Assembly (NCBI GenBank): GCA_009103225.1 | Contig: RHPI01001442.1 | Span: forward strand, 52,745-116,744 | Direction: 5' to 3' | Length of the DNA stretch: 64,000 nucleotides | Source of the DNA: Chlorokybus atmophyticus | Lineage: Eukaryota > Streptophyta > Chlorokybophyceae > Chlorokybales > Chlorokybaceae | In this document: positions 47,201 to 59,300 of the stretch, piece by piece | Layout: each line of letters starts with the position of its first letter | Position numbering within the stretch: the first letter of the stretch is position 1 | The notes under the pieces: generated by a model | Databases searched by the model: none | What the model was told of the DNA's origin: nothing | The model's input: the letters and a program-made list of their open reading frames with translations, nothing else | Position numbers and translations under genes: made by a program

Positions 47201-48989
47201 GCAAAATGACCTGCTTGTTTACAGATGGCACAAGCTGTGACCGGTGCAGCCCTCCAAACTTCAGCTGGGACCCTGCGACACCGTGCACGCAATGCCCAGA
47301 GAATGCTATCTGCTATGGAGGCGATGTCATTGTACCGCAGGATGGGTTCTGGCGGTCGAGTTACTACTCAGCCGAGATTGTGGAGTGCCCAAATGTAGAA
47401 GCCTGCACGTATGCCAACCGGTCTGAGCTTCTGAATGTCACGACTGCTGCTCCACTTAGCGCTGAAGACTACCGCGCACAGCTGTGTTCCAAGGGTTACA
47501 CTGGCAACCTGTGCGCCGTTTGTGCAGAAGGCTATGGCCTGACACGCTTTGTCGGCAAGACGCAGTGCCGCAAGTGCCCTTCAACCGCTGTGAAGGTCAT
47601 CTACATGATCCTTTGGATACTTGTGGAGGTGGCCATTGTGTCTATCCTCATCACATCGACGTTGATGCCCACAATGGTTGCAAGCACCGGACAGCTTCTG
47701 AATGGACCAGCGGGCATGAAAATCGTCATCAACTTGTTTCAAGTGGTCGCCCTCGCCTTTGTCATTCAGCATGAGTGGCCTGCCCCCATAGACTACATGA
47801 CGGAGACACTCGCGACGGTGTTTCTGGCTCAAAGCCAGCTGCTGCCGCTGGATTGCTACATGTCCAATGGAGGGCTGAGTAAGGCTTTCAGAACCACCAT
47901 CATATACTCTGTCCTGCCATTCGCCGCGACGCTACCCGCAATCCTGTTTTGGAGCATTTATCACTGGTATCTGCAACTCCGGCAACGCAAGGTCATGAAG
48001 GACGCCGATGCAGATGTGGCGGCGCTGTCATTTCGCACTACGTTCTGGGAGCGCATCATGCCCAGCATGCTGTGCATAGAGTTTTTCCTGTGGCCAACAA
48101 CAGTGGCGAACTTCCTGTCTTTGTTCAGCTGCCGGTATATTGACTCAGCTGAACTGTTTCCTGGTGATCCAGTCTACAACCCAGACCAGGTGCTGATCTG
48201 CTTGCAATGCTCTTGATCTGTTTTCAATGCTCCTTCTTATGGTGGCATGATGCTGCAGCTGGCAGTGCACTGACCCTGCGGATTGGTTGTTAGGTTCTGG
48301 GGTTGCATTGGGAGAGTGATATGAGCGTGAAGTGTTTCACAGGGACACACCTGGCATATGTCCTGGGCTTTGGCATCCCAGGCCTCTTTATCTTTGTGGC
48401 ACTGCTTCCAGCCTCTATTGGTTGGTTTGTGTACAAGAACCGCAACCGGCTCAATCAGCTTCGAGTGCTGCGACGAACGGGCTTCTTCTTCAAGATGTAC
48501 AGGCCCAAAGCCTTCTTGTGGGATGAAGTGCTGCACTTCCAGAAACTGCTCCTCGCCATTAATTCCATTCTCATAGCCAAGTTTGGCGGCCAGGCGCAGA
48601 ACGCTATTGCATTCGGCGTTCTCACTGCCTTCACCCTTCTGCAGTGGCATGTGCAGCCACACATAAGGACGAGTCATGAGCGACTGACAGACTCGGCGTG
48701 TTGCGCCGCTTGCTATCTGGTGTTCATGGGCATGCTGGTCTTTCTGTACCCAAGCCATGGCCCGGAAATCGCCATTGACGTGCTCTTTGGCGGCGGGCTT
48801 GGTATCTGCCTTGCTTTCTTCCTTTCTAAAGTGGCTTTTGGAGCAGTGAAGGATGTGCGAGCACTGCACACGGGCGGGTTTAACGGCAGAGCGTCATTAT
48901 ATGCCCTGCCTGCTGCAGACGTATCCGCACATATCAGTGATGCAATTGCATCGAGTCGATTAATAAAAACACTGCCAGACACAGGTTAG
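41282..48989 (+). CDS. Pmp-repeat, multi-TM receptor-like protein
   Basis: Twenty-one exons: 41282-41375, 41754-41995, 42318-42473, 42645-42953, 43126-43197, 43291-43440, 43565-43762, 43888-44037, 44146-44223, 44486-44644, 44896-44991, 45115-45189, 45272-45310, 45402-45491, 45664-45753, 45830-45910, 46175-46441, 46622-46855, 46917-47118, 47225-48189 and 48294-48989. They encode 1480 residues. A signal peptide (VGLLLLLLAACLRGAYS) is followed by ~900 residues of repeats with GGAI and CxFxxNxA motifs (SGGAIHNAGTLTLSQCEFTG, DGGALYLL), as in Pmp/pectin-lyase-like beta-helices. Next come a Cys-rich segment (DGTSCDRCSPP, CAVCAEGYG, CRKCPS) and several TM helices (VIYMILWILVEVAIVSILI and on). Most repeat exons are phase 0. 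A cell-surface adhesion or sensing role is inferred; ligand and signalling are unknown. The starts of exons 9 and 17 and the GTTCGT donor of exon 12 are less certain. Confidence 0.88.
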
Positions 48990-49654
48990 ATTAGTCGAGG
49001 GGCGCAATGCTACACAGCAAGTATACAGCTTGTTGTAAGCATGGTATATACACAAAACAAATAGTTAATATCTACACAAATAGATTGCAACACATGCCTC
49101 AGGCTGCTAAGGCACAGCATCCCTGACATTGGCGAGGGAGGCAAGGCACAAGCGTGCCAGCATCTCAGTGCTGGGCAGGCAGGTCATCCTGGCAGCAATG
49201 CGACTTGGTTCTCAACTTCAATGTGGCATAGATGAGTACTGAGTCCACGGCCAATGGAAACATGCCAATTGTATGACATTGTCCACATTGGTGCAATGGC
49301 CTCGGATTTCCAAAAGCTGCTGCGGTAGACAACAGCATCAAGGGCATATGTGCACGGGGGACAGGGTAAGAGGATGCAGACGATTAGATCTGTCGCACTT
49401 ACACCAACACTACCCTTGTTTATGGCCAATTTAGCCATAAAGCACAAGGCTTCAGACAAGTATTCCAGTAAGCGTGCGAATTACAAGTGAGGCATGCCTC
49501 ACTGATAGATGCAATGTTCATAATGCGGAGTGCATGCACGAACCACGTGCATAAAAGCAGCAACAAACCAATTGCAGGGCAAGCAGACTTCAATGACATG
49601 GCAAGCACGCGATACGACCAAGCAGAGGTTGTATAGGTATAATTGTTGTTCTTG
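48990..49654. other. Convergent intergenic spacer
   Basis: Between the receptor stop and the PPR-SMR stop, which face each other. Only short frames occur. It probably holds both 3' UTRs and terminators; no clear poly(A) signal was assigned. Confidence 0.6.
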
Positions 49655-52600
49655 TTATTGTTCAGACTCGCCGTGTTCGTGCACGTCAAGCGTGCGGCTG
49701 GGTTTCAACAGCCAGTTGCGCAGGGCATCCTTCACAACCACCAGCCTACCTATGTTGGCGTGTAGCGGTGTCGGCCTGTTGCGCGTGTCGACTTGAATTC
49801 GCTTGGGAGTCACTGTCGGCGTAGACAACACGGATAAAGCCAACTCTTTCTCCAACAAGTCTGTTACTGCTGAGCGCACCACTGCATTCCCGGGAACACG
49901 GCTCTTATGCCCTTGGCCCGTTATTATGACCAAGTCTCTTACCACATCACCTGCGTTGTCAAGCAAACACAGTGTACACACACAGATACGATGATAAGAT
50001 GCTATTGCCCTGCTTGAGGCGGTGCAAGTGGACCAAAACGCAAAACACACCTTCTCTGTGTCGACTGCGAACGAGTTTTAGCAGACTCAAAACCGCAGCA
50101 CGAGCCTCAGCCTGCACCGCACAAGAAAGAGAAACAACAAGTAGACGGTCATGTGACTGCTTTGTATTGCACATTGGGCTTGCTGCTCAATGCAACACAA
50201 CATGCGCATGTACCGCATTGAGCCCATGCAGGTCGATGAGAAGGTGACCATGTTCGCCCTTCTCTTCTTTCAACCTCAACTGATTACCAAACAGCAGCCC
50301 TGCCATCACGCTTGTACGCCCAACTGCTCAACACAAAGTGCATGTGTTTTGGCTGCAGTACATTGAACAAGCGGCCAGCTGTTGCAACCATCACTGAAGC
50401 ATGACGTGCCCTTACCTGCTTGCTCATCGGCTCTCAATGGATGGAAAGCGTGTTCGGCCCATGCATCAATTAGCGACTCAAAAGTGGCTGTGTTTGGAGC
50501 CAAACCTGCATCCCGCATGTCCTCATACACCTACAAGTGTTGCCAAACTGCATTGCTACAAAGGTCATGAGTGAGAGATTTCAACAAAATGTAAAAATGT
50601 GATGAGCTTCTGTGATTGTGTGAGCTTGCAAGTCACAGTCGCATTGCGATGTCACCTTGAAGGCGTACTGGAGGTCACCGTGACGGACACAAGCGCGTAT
50701 GACAGTGTTGCTGGTTACTGCGTTGGGACGTAAACCATCCTTTCGCATTGAGAGGAACGCTCGCATAGCCTCGCCATGCCGTCCCGCAGACTCGCACAGC
50801 TGCCAAGCAAGGGCGAGGGTAACAATGCATGCTTACAACCGCATCCGCAACATATTTGCATATGGACAGGAAAAATATCGTTAAGGACAGCTGGGAACAA
50901 TGCAGCCACTACATGCATGCAAAACAAACCTTGATAAGTGCCGTATAGAACACAACGTCTGGTGCGATGCCTTTAGACTTCATGTCATCAAACAACTCCC
51001 ATGCGCGAGAAACATCCTGCGCGTCTTTTGTCCCCTACAAACAGCACACAAGCCTTCAGAACTAGCATGCTCCCTACATCGCTGATAATGATTGCTAACA
51101 ACGTTAAGCATCCACCAATACCTGTGTGGCGTTATATTTTGCACATACCACATTGTGCATGCCACAGTTTGCTGTCCATGTACTTCAATGTCTTACCGCA
51201 AGATCTATCATTTCTGTGTATGTCCAGACATCTGGCTTGATGCCCCTGTCAGCTTCCCATCGCCGCATGAGGTCATAAGCCTGCAAGCATTACTCACTCG
51301 ACAAGTATGCAACTGTAGGTTTCATGTTGCACACAAAGCAGGGCATCTTGCACAAAGTGTGATGTAAGCCAAGATGCACGCGTACTTCTTGAAAAGTTCC
51401 ACAAGCTGGCAACAGGGAGTTGAGGGTCGCAACATCTGGCATGACATCATCCTCTTGCATCTTATCAATCAACCGCAATGCGCGCTCTTGTTGTCCGGAC
51501 CTGGATCCAGCACCAACAATCATTTGCATGTGCAGGAGTTCATACCACTTGGCAGCACACTCCCAGAGACTATCACCATAGCAATGGTGACAAGGCTGGT
51601 TAAGCTGTCTTTGCTTGCAGCAACAACAGCAGCGCTCGCACAACTGCACAGTGTAAGAGTTATACTGTTTGACAGCTTCTCACCGAGAGTAAAGAGCAAT
51701 GAGCCGATTGTAGATGAAGATATTAGGTAGAACATTGTCCGCTTTCATTTCGTCCAGCAACCCGATGGCTCGGTCTACCTGTATACATCTCTGGCCTTCT
51801 TGATCTGCTCGTGATGCTTACTTGTCCATGCAAACAACTCGTATGAGCTGTGCCTACCTGCCCTTCTTGCGCACATGCGCCTAGCAACTCTCCATAAGTA
51901 TATGCATCCCTGGACACCTGCGCCTCGCGCATGTCTACCACAATCTGCCATGCGCGCTCAAACTCGCCGGCTCGCACAGCAACCTGCGAGAGCGGCCTTG
52001 TGTTGAGCTGCTGTTGCATCGGCCATCAGGCAGCCATTTGACTCTGATGGCGCAGAAATCAACATGTCACGCGCTACCATGTTCAAATACCTGAACCAGG
52101 ACATTGTAGCTGACAGTGTCCATTGGCACGTCCTGTTCCCGCATCAGGGAAACCACTTCTTCAGCAAGCACAAGATTGCGCGATTCTGAACAAGCCTGCA
52201 AAACAGCAAACAGTGAGTTGCACATGATGGCATGTCTATAAGATTTGGAGTGATAGACTTCCTGCTGCAGCTCTGCTTTGGCTCTTATCAGACAGACGAG
52301 TGCAACTGCAGGTTTGTATGGCTGGTTAACGATGTACCTTCAGCAAAAGGCTGCAAGTGATCGGATCAGGTTTGACGCCCCATCTAGCAACGTCTGCTAA
52401 CACTGCGCGAACCCCGGCTTTTGGCAATGTTGCCGCTACAACCCAATTGATGACTTTGCTTGCTGGTTCCATACCTGCGGCCACACAGATGTCGTAGCGC
52501 ATGATCTTACTCCGTAGGAATCTTGCACATGCTTTGATCATGGTTTCGAGAACTTCAACATACGCACTTACCCGCCTCTATCATATTGTCTACAAGGCTG

Positions 52601-54015
52601 CCTGCAGCAAACGTGTCTCCCACTTGCACCGATGCATGGATCAGGTTTACGTAGCATGGGGCCGGGGGAGGTACACAACACTCCTGATGGTACCAACATG
52701 AATTAATAGTCAAAGTTACTGAAAGCCCTTTGCACAGAGTTAGTGTCATAAGCGGCTACAGGCAGAACTGCGCAAGTTACAAGTCAGCATGCACGTGTAC
52801 TTGGTTGTGTCAAGGGCAGACTACACATGTGCGGGCATGCAAGCGGCCAGCATGTGCATGCTGTCTCACCTGCACGGCTTTGAAGATTGCCTGTGCACCC
52901 GCCAGTCTGCCTCTCTTGCCAAACTCAGCTATAGCGCCTGAATACGCATACTCGTTTGAACATGCTGCCAGGTACTCTAATGCTGCTGGCACATCGTTCG
53001 TTGCAGCGCAGGCTGCCAGAAATGGCTGCTTGTCAATGCACTTGCTGCAAAGTCAAACGAAAACATTACGGAACGTGTATTGAAGTACAGAGGTTGATTG
53101 AGCACAGCTCCTTGCAGCAAGTTCGCAGTCATTCAGAAATATCTGGAGGCAGGCTCATGGCCATAAAATGCAGTCAAGCAACCTGACCTTGCACGGACTT
53201 TGGTGTGCACACACAGCGCGAGCGCCTCTCCTGGCCTACCGGCCTTGACCAGTTCAGCACACAAGGGTGTCACCTCCGCGCGGGGAATGCTCACACCGGC
53301 TTCTGCACGTTTGTGTACGTCTTCTAGCTTGCAAAGGAGACACATGCTTGTTTAGATCAAACGCGGTTGCAGCCATAAAGACATTTCAACTGCAGAAGTC
53401 GTGTTGCAACATGTGCACGTACTAACACAGCACACACACGAGGCATACTTTCCATGCTTCCATGCACACTGCAACTTTGATATACTTCGGTGTTGGCAGA
53501 AGGTAGTCATCAACGAACGCGAACATAGTGAACAGATGTGTGCAATCTGAACTGACCTTGGCTGCGACAGCTGGAAGCAGTGCTAGACTGATAGTGTTAA
53601 GCTGTAGCTCTCTCCGCGCAGCGCCCCTTGCAGCGCTTCTGCTTGCTGTCAATTGGCAGCTTGCTAAATTGCAAAAAACGAAGCAAACAGCATAGTCAGC
53701 GGGAACAATCACCCATTTACAGCAGACTCAAGAGCTAATCTGGCACCCATTGACCAAGAATGCAAGCGTTGCTGACTTGGCCGTACAAGTAGCTGTCAGC
53801 ATGGGAGTGACCAACAGCTGGTGACAATTGTGAACCCAGTCTAAGCGCTCACCTCCTGTGTTGCGCAATGCATGGACAGCCCCTCTCTCCGCCCACAGCC
53901 CAAGCTGGCTGCGTTTCGGCGTTTGTCGCCGGCTGCTGCGTCTGTGCAGCAGCGACTCCACATCCGTCCAGCAAGCAGGGCCAGCAAGGCTACCAGACAA
54001 AAGCCGCAGCGCCAT
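49655..54015 (-). CDS. PPR-SMR organelle RNA protein
   Basis: Seventeen exons: 54015-53853, 53663-53557, 53327-53188, 53044-52870, 52683-52572, 52474-52338, 52195-52091, 51983-51858, 51778-51684, 51500-51386, 51280-51197, 51034-50930, 50799-50656, 50530-50416, 50299-50214, 50111-50051 and 49950-49655. They encode 721 residues. PPR tracts bind organelle RNA one base per repeat; SMR domains are nucleic-acid binding and sometimes nucleolytic. The leader (MALRLLSGSLAGPACW, Arg/Ser-rich) suggests import. PPR units include DVPMDTVSYNVLVQ, AQVSRDAYTYGELLGACA, DNVLPNIFIYNRLIALYS, DDVMPDVATLNSLLPACG, RGIKPDVWTYTEMIDLA and KGIAPDVVFYTALIK. The SMR domain starts HLLIDLHGLNAAEARAAV and continues DLVIITGQGHKSRVPG. 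Exons 7 and 12 are exactly 105 nt, one repeat each. SMR architecture is like GUN1 or SVR7, but orthology was not tested. Confidence 0.93.
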
Positions 54016-54231
54016 TGCTTACAATGTCCTCAGACAACCACCACACCCATTGCCTGGCCTGGTCTGTTCTACCAAGACAACAAGAGCAATTCTACCACAG
54101 CATGGGCTTTTATGCACAGCACCGTCGCCGCCTGGTCAAAACGCACAGCGGTAGGCCTGATTGAGGCATGCTCGCCTTGCTACTGCTAGCCGCCGCCGCC
54201 GCTCACAGCACATCTTGCAGCCACTGTGTGC
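54016..54231. promoter_or_regulatory. Short divergent promoter
   Basis: Only ~215 bp separate the PPR-SMR start (-) from the candidate start at 54232 (+). A GCC-repeat run (54189-54201) lies inside. No defined motif was found. Confidence 0.3.
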
Positions 54232-55772
54232 ATGGCAAAGTCCAGTCCAGCTGCAATTATCCGTAAGCATGTCCTCAAGAGCAGCATGTAACAAGTTGTT
54301 CTCTCCCTAGCTGCAGCACGCTATGCTGGCGGCGGTGAAGGTGCGTCGTGGTCTGCCGCTGCTGTAAGGCTCGGCCTGGATTGCTCGCGGCGAAGTGTCC
54401 CCTGCAACGCCTGGATACCACAGTCACCTCCTCCTCCTCCTGCTTGCAAGGTACGCTCCAAAACAGTGTGCGACATGACACATGCAAGTACATACATGCT
54501 GACAATATATATACAAGTGAAAGCACATGGATGTAATTGCGCAACTCATTATCTGTATTCAGAGGGTGCATTGCTGATTGGTTCCCTGACTTCTAGCATG
54601 TCTCACTGCTGCTGTGCATGGCCAATGTCATCTTTTGGTTGCGTGGGTTTCACCTGTTATGTAGCAACAACACAATGCATTGCTTGCCTTTTGCAATCAT
54701 GCAACGGGTAGCGCAGCCACGCACATGTCCAATGCTGTGAATAGAACCATGCATGACCCAGGCGCTTCCCAAGATTGCCATCAGTGGGATGTGTCTAACT
54801 TGCCTTAGGCATGTCTTGTGGTTGTTTGGTAATGCCAACCCGTGGTTGTTGGGTGTGTTGTTCGATCCAGTTGAGCACAGACGATAGTTCAGTGGCGACA
54901 CTATGCTCACAGCAGCATCATCCAAAAGTGAGATCAGTCCTCCATCGGCGTTCCAGCTGATATCGCCGCACCTCAGTTAATAGCGCTATCAGGATTGGCG
55001 ATCTCGAGTCCATATGGAACACACCCACAATGACACTGTAAAGGTAAGGAGAAGTGTTGGTGTGTGCACGTGTGCGCGTGTGTGCGAGTGCACGTGTGCG
55101 CAAGTGCCTGTTGGGGTGCATGTGTGTGCATGTGTGCGTGCGCATATGGTGTGGGGGTGTGGGTTGTGCACGTGCGCACCTGTGTACGTGGTCATGCGCT
55201 ATATTTATACGTGTGTATGTGACATGACTAACCAACAGCCAGGAGGAAAGCGTTGACGACTCCCATCATCCCCAACTTCGAGGCCACGTTGGCGCGTATC
55301 CATTCCAGAGAGGTTCTGCAGGTTCTGCAACGTTGATATTCGCAATGCCGGGGGGAACATCTTCATAGAAAGATTGTTGAGGGAGCAGTCAGAATACCAA
55401 CAAGTCAACAAACTCCTCAAGAAGTGTTCAAGGCGGAGGCAAAAGCAAGCTCGGGCAGATAACAGGGGCAGAGAGCTCGCAATAGACACAGATGCGGGCG
55501 ATATCATGGCGGGTCATATTGCAGCAGAGACCAGAACAATCTGCCATTGGGATGATATCAAAGTTCAGAAGCTGGTATTAACCTCGCTGTCCCTTAATGC
55601 AAGTGGGCGCACTGATATTAATGTCTTGTATGCGGACAAGTGCAGTTTAACAAGCATCGGTGGTATCCGCCAGGTTCTTGGCACCGCCAAGTTCGACTCT
55701 AATTTGAGCGTGGCGCATTTGTTCACATGTACTGGCGATGTCAGCATAGATGACCTCCAAGCTTATAACTGC
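54232..55772 (+). CDS. Possible FAM185A/DUF4097-like protein, incomplete model
   Basis: Candidate exons are 54232-54262, 54311-54450, 54871-54927 and 55322-55772. The first three join in phase and begin MAKSSPAAIIPAARYAGG, an import-type leader. The last is a 150-codon open stretch with short strand-turn-strand units (GGNIFIERLL, LAIDTDAGDIMAGHIAAETR, DINVLYADKCSLTSIGG, LFTCTGDVSIDDLQA). This resembles the beta-repeat of FAM185A/DUF4097 proteins. At least one exon is missing, because exon 3 ends in phase 0 while the last begins in phase 2. The 3' end was not found either. Minus-strand frames at 54918-55320 also look partly coding (LTEVRRYQLERRW, RANVASKLGMMGVVNAFLLA), so the strand of that part is uncertain. 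Confidence 0.35.
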
Positions 55773-56301
55773 GTGCGTGTGCGCATAATACGCATGCGTA
55801 TACACGCACACACGCACGTCTTTAAACAGACAAAGCTGGAAAGAAGCTCTGGAAAGTGAGATGCAAAGAGGTGATGGTGGTGTGAATGCATCAGCATCAT
55901 CACAACAAGCTGAGGCGAAAACATGTTGTGTTGCGCTCGATGCAGCCAGATGATAAGTCGGGCTCTGTGATAAACAAGCGTGTGCACGCACGCACGCATG
56001 CGCGCACACAAACACACAAGCACAAATAGACACGTGTTACATCAGTGGCCCCACATCCCGCAGTTATGTAGAGTAGGCTGCTACCACCCGCCTTGTGCGC
56101 GATACTTACTTCAATTGTTAAACACACTGTGTGGTGAGATGACTTCATTTGCACGTGTGTCATGCATGCCACAATTCTTGCATCGCGGGTTTAATACACT
56201 GTCAACAAAGATTGGCAAGAGTCAATAGATTGTGGGGTCACGCCACCATGTGGGGACAAAGTGCGCCATGCGTGTGGCACGATGAAATGCTTCCCCCTTC
56301 G
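55773..56301. other. Spacer or 3' part of the plus-strand gene
   Basis: This holds TG/CA-rich sequence (55773-55830, 55980-56020) and short frames. No exon could be recognised. Confidence 0.4.
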
Positions 56302-59300
56302 TCACAACAACTTGGACTTGTTTCTGTCTTCCGCCTCGCGCTCTTTTCTCCTCCGCTGCGCCTCCTCCACAATCTCACGCAACCTGGCTATCACCCTGTT
56401 GGCCCTGCGCAAGACAGATGGAAGGCGCTTAGGTGACGTGAGCGAGTTATAGTACATGTATGTGGGTGAACGGGTGCGTGTCAGCGTGCTTGCGACCGTG
56501 TGTAGGCCCTTATGCGTGCGCGTGTGGGAGCGCGCATGCTGTTACCTACGTGCCGACTGTCCAGATACCGCACACATACTACATCTTGTCACTTACTCGT
56601 GGAGGTTCATATCGTTGACGCGTATCTGCTCGTTGAGCATGCGTATCTCCGCCTGGTGCTTGCGTGCGAGGAAACCCCTCACAACCGCCTGCAGACGGAT
56701 CGTCGCCGCCGCGTACGCAGCGTTCAACTTCCGCTCCACGCTCGTGTCCAACGTGGCCCTGTCATCGCACGCAGTGAGAAAGGTGTACACCTAGTCTCTG
56801 CGTGCGTGCCTGTGTGTGTATGACATGTTTGCGTGTGTGCACAAGCTCGCGTGGATGGGCTGGTGCATATGTGTCTTTGCGTGCGCACACACGCATGCAT
56901 GGGCACACATGCGTAGCTGCATGCGTGTGCATGTGTGTGTGTCGGACAGCGTGTGTCTCTCTCCTTGCCTGTCAAAGAGGACCGCGTACGTGCGGTTGAT
57001 GCGTGTGGCGCGTGTGGCCCGCACGCGCTCCAGCTGCCTCTCCACCTTGTACGCGACTTCCTCGGGGAGATCCAGCAGCGATGTGGAGAGGGAACAGAGA
57101 GGTAAAGGTCAAGGATACACAGCAACAACAACATGATGGTGAGCGATTGGTGTGATGGTTGGTGTGTTGGGTTTGGGCAATGTGTTGGGGAGGATATGTT
57201 TGGCCGTAGGCGTGGCGGCAGAGGAGGAGGAGGACGTCGACGAAGAAGACGCCGTTCTTGTGCACGGGCAGCGTGTGAATGAAGCGGATCATCTTGCCAC
57301 GCGAGCGCTTTACGCTCTCTGCTCACGACCACGTCATTCAATATCATACGCACATGGGCGCCCACACGTGTGCGTGTGCGTATGACATACCTATCTGCAG
57401 AGTTACAAGTGCACGTAGGCACGCACGCACTGCACACGCACAGTGTACTGCCTTTGCACTCAACCACGGTGCACGCATAGCTTGCCTGGGGGGCCCAAAG
57501 GCGGCGGGAGGGCCTTCAACAGACTCTCCAATTGGGTCTGTCGATGGGGAGACAACATATGTGTAAGATGATACACAGATGCGTATAATATACAAAGAGG
57601 GTTGCATTCACTGGATGAAGCTTTTAGTTGCATGCGCTTACCGCAGGGATGAAGTTGGTGCCTTTAGGGTCGAACTCTTGCCACACCCTCATGTAACTAG
57701 CAGACGGCGGGTTGGTGTTTGTGAGCATGGGTGGGTGGCATGAGAACAAAATAGACCCAACAAACATACGCACGCACACGTACCTGTCGACGTCTTTGTC
57801 TGGCACGCGCACGCGGTCCATGTCGCTCTTGGTCTCGTCGAAGCTCTCCAGAATGACGGCGATGAACATGTTGAGGAAGATGAACTGGCCCAACACCTGC
57901 ATGTTGTGATATATGTTTCAACATCATGTTGTGTTTTGTGTCGGCAGTGACAAGTCCACACGCACGCTGAAGCTGAGGAAGTAGAGTGGCGCGAGCCTCG
58001 ACCCGCACGAGCGCGTGGCCTTGCAGTCGCCGTCCGTACGCATGCACGCGTACATCAGCTGATCCCAACTCTCACCAGTCGACATCCTGAAATCGAGAAC
58101 ACGTATATGTGTATGTGCATGCTTGTGCATCTGCCCATATGTGTGTATATGTGCGTGTGTACGTGTGCTTACATAGGCGCGCGTACACGCACTCATGTAC
58201 ACACGTGTGGGTGCGTACGTGCGTGAGCATGCGAGTAGTTGTGTGCGTGTCTCGGCATATGTCAGTTGGTGCGTGTGCGTGTGTCTGAGACCTGAAGAGC
58301 GTGAGTATGGCGATGCCAAAGTTCTTGAAGTTTGCGTGTCTGTCTAGCGGGTCGTTGAATCCCACGCGTCCGAAAAACGCCACGCCCATGACCGCGTACA
58401 CGAAGAACAGCACGAAGAGGAGGATCGCCACGTTGAACATCGACGGGAACGCCTTGCTGCGTGCGAGTGAGTGAGTGAGAGAGTGAGCGAATGAGGATGA
58501 GACCCAACATGCGGTGCGATGTGTGCGTACGCGAGGGTGAGGAGGAGGACTTTGAGGTGGTGGAAGTAAGAGACCACGCGGACTAAGCGGGCCACGCGAG
58601 CCACGCGGAGCACGTTGGCGCCGCCTTGCAAACCCAGAGCGATGCCTGTAAGGAGACAATGAAGGTCACACCGTATGCCAACATGTTGGGTGTGCCCTGT
58701 GTGACATGTGTGCCACATGCGCAGTGGCGTGTGGAAGCAGGTGAGCGTATGTGTGAAGTGCGTCGCATGCGAGTGTTTGCTTGCGTACCAGCGCCTCTGT
58801 GACATGCGTAAGCTTGCGCATGCACTTGTGTGCATATGCGTGTGGGTGTATGCGCATCCCCCCACCCACCCATGATCGAGATGGTCACCAGGAAGAAGTC
58901 ATACACCCTCCACCCGCTCGCAAAGAACCTCGCGGGTCCCAGCGCCACGACCTTCACGACCAGTTCCACCGCGAAGGCCACCGTGAAGAACGTGTCCGCC
59001 CCGTCCAGGAACCTCCTGTACTTCTCGGGCTCGTGCATCCCGCGCGTGCACATCAGCGCGGCATTGACGAGGATGAGGGAGATGGTGAAGCCTTTGAACA
59101 GGCGGGACATGGCGACGTCGAAGAGGAAGGCGCGGAAGGGGGAGCGAGGACGCTGGCGTTTCGGGCGGGCGGATTTCTTGAAGAGCTGGTGCTGGACGTG
59201 TGTTGGGAGAGGAGAGGTTAAGGAGGAGACACACACGCACGCACGCACGCACGCACGTACACATGCATGTGTGCACGCGTGTGTTGTAGGCATGCAATAT

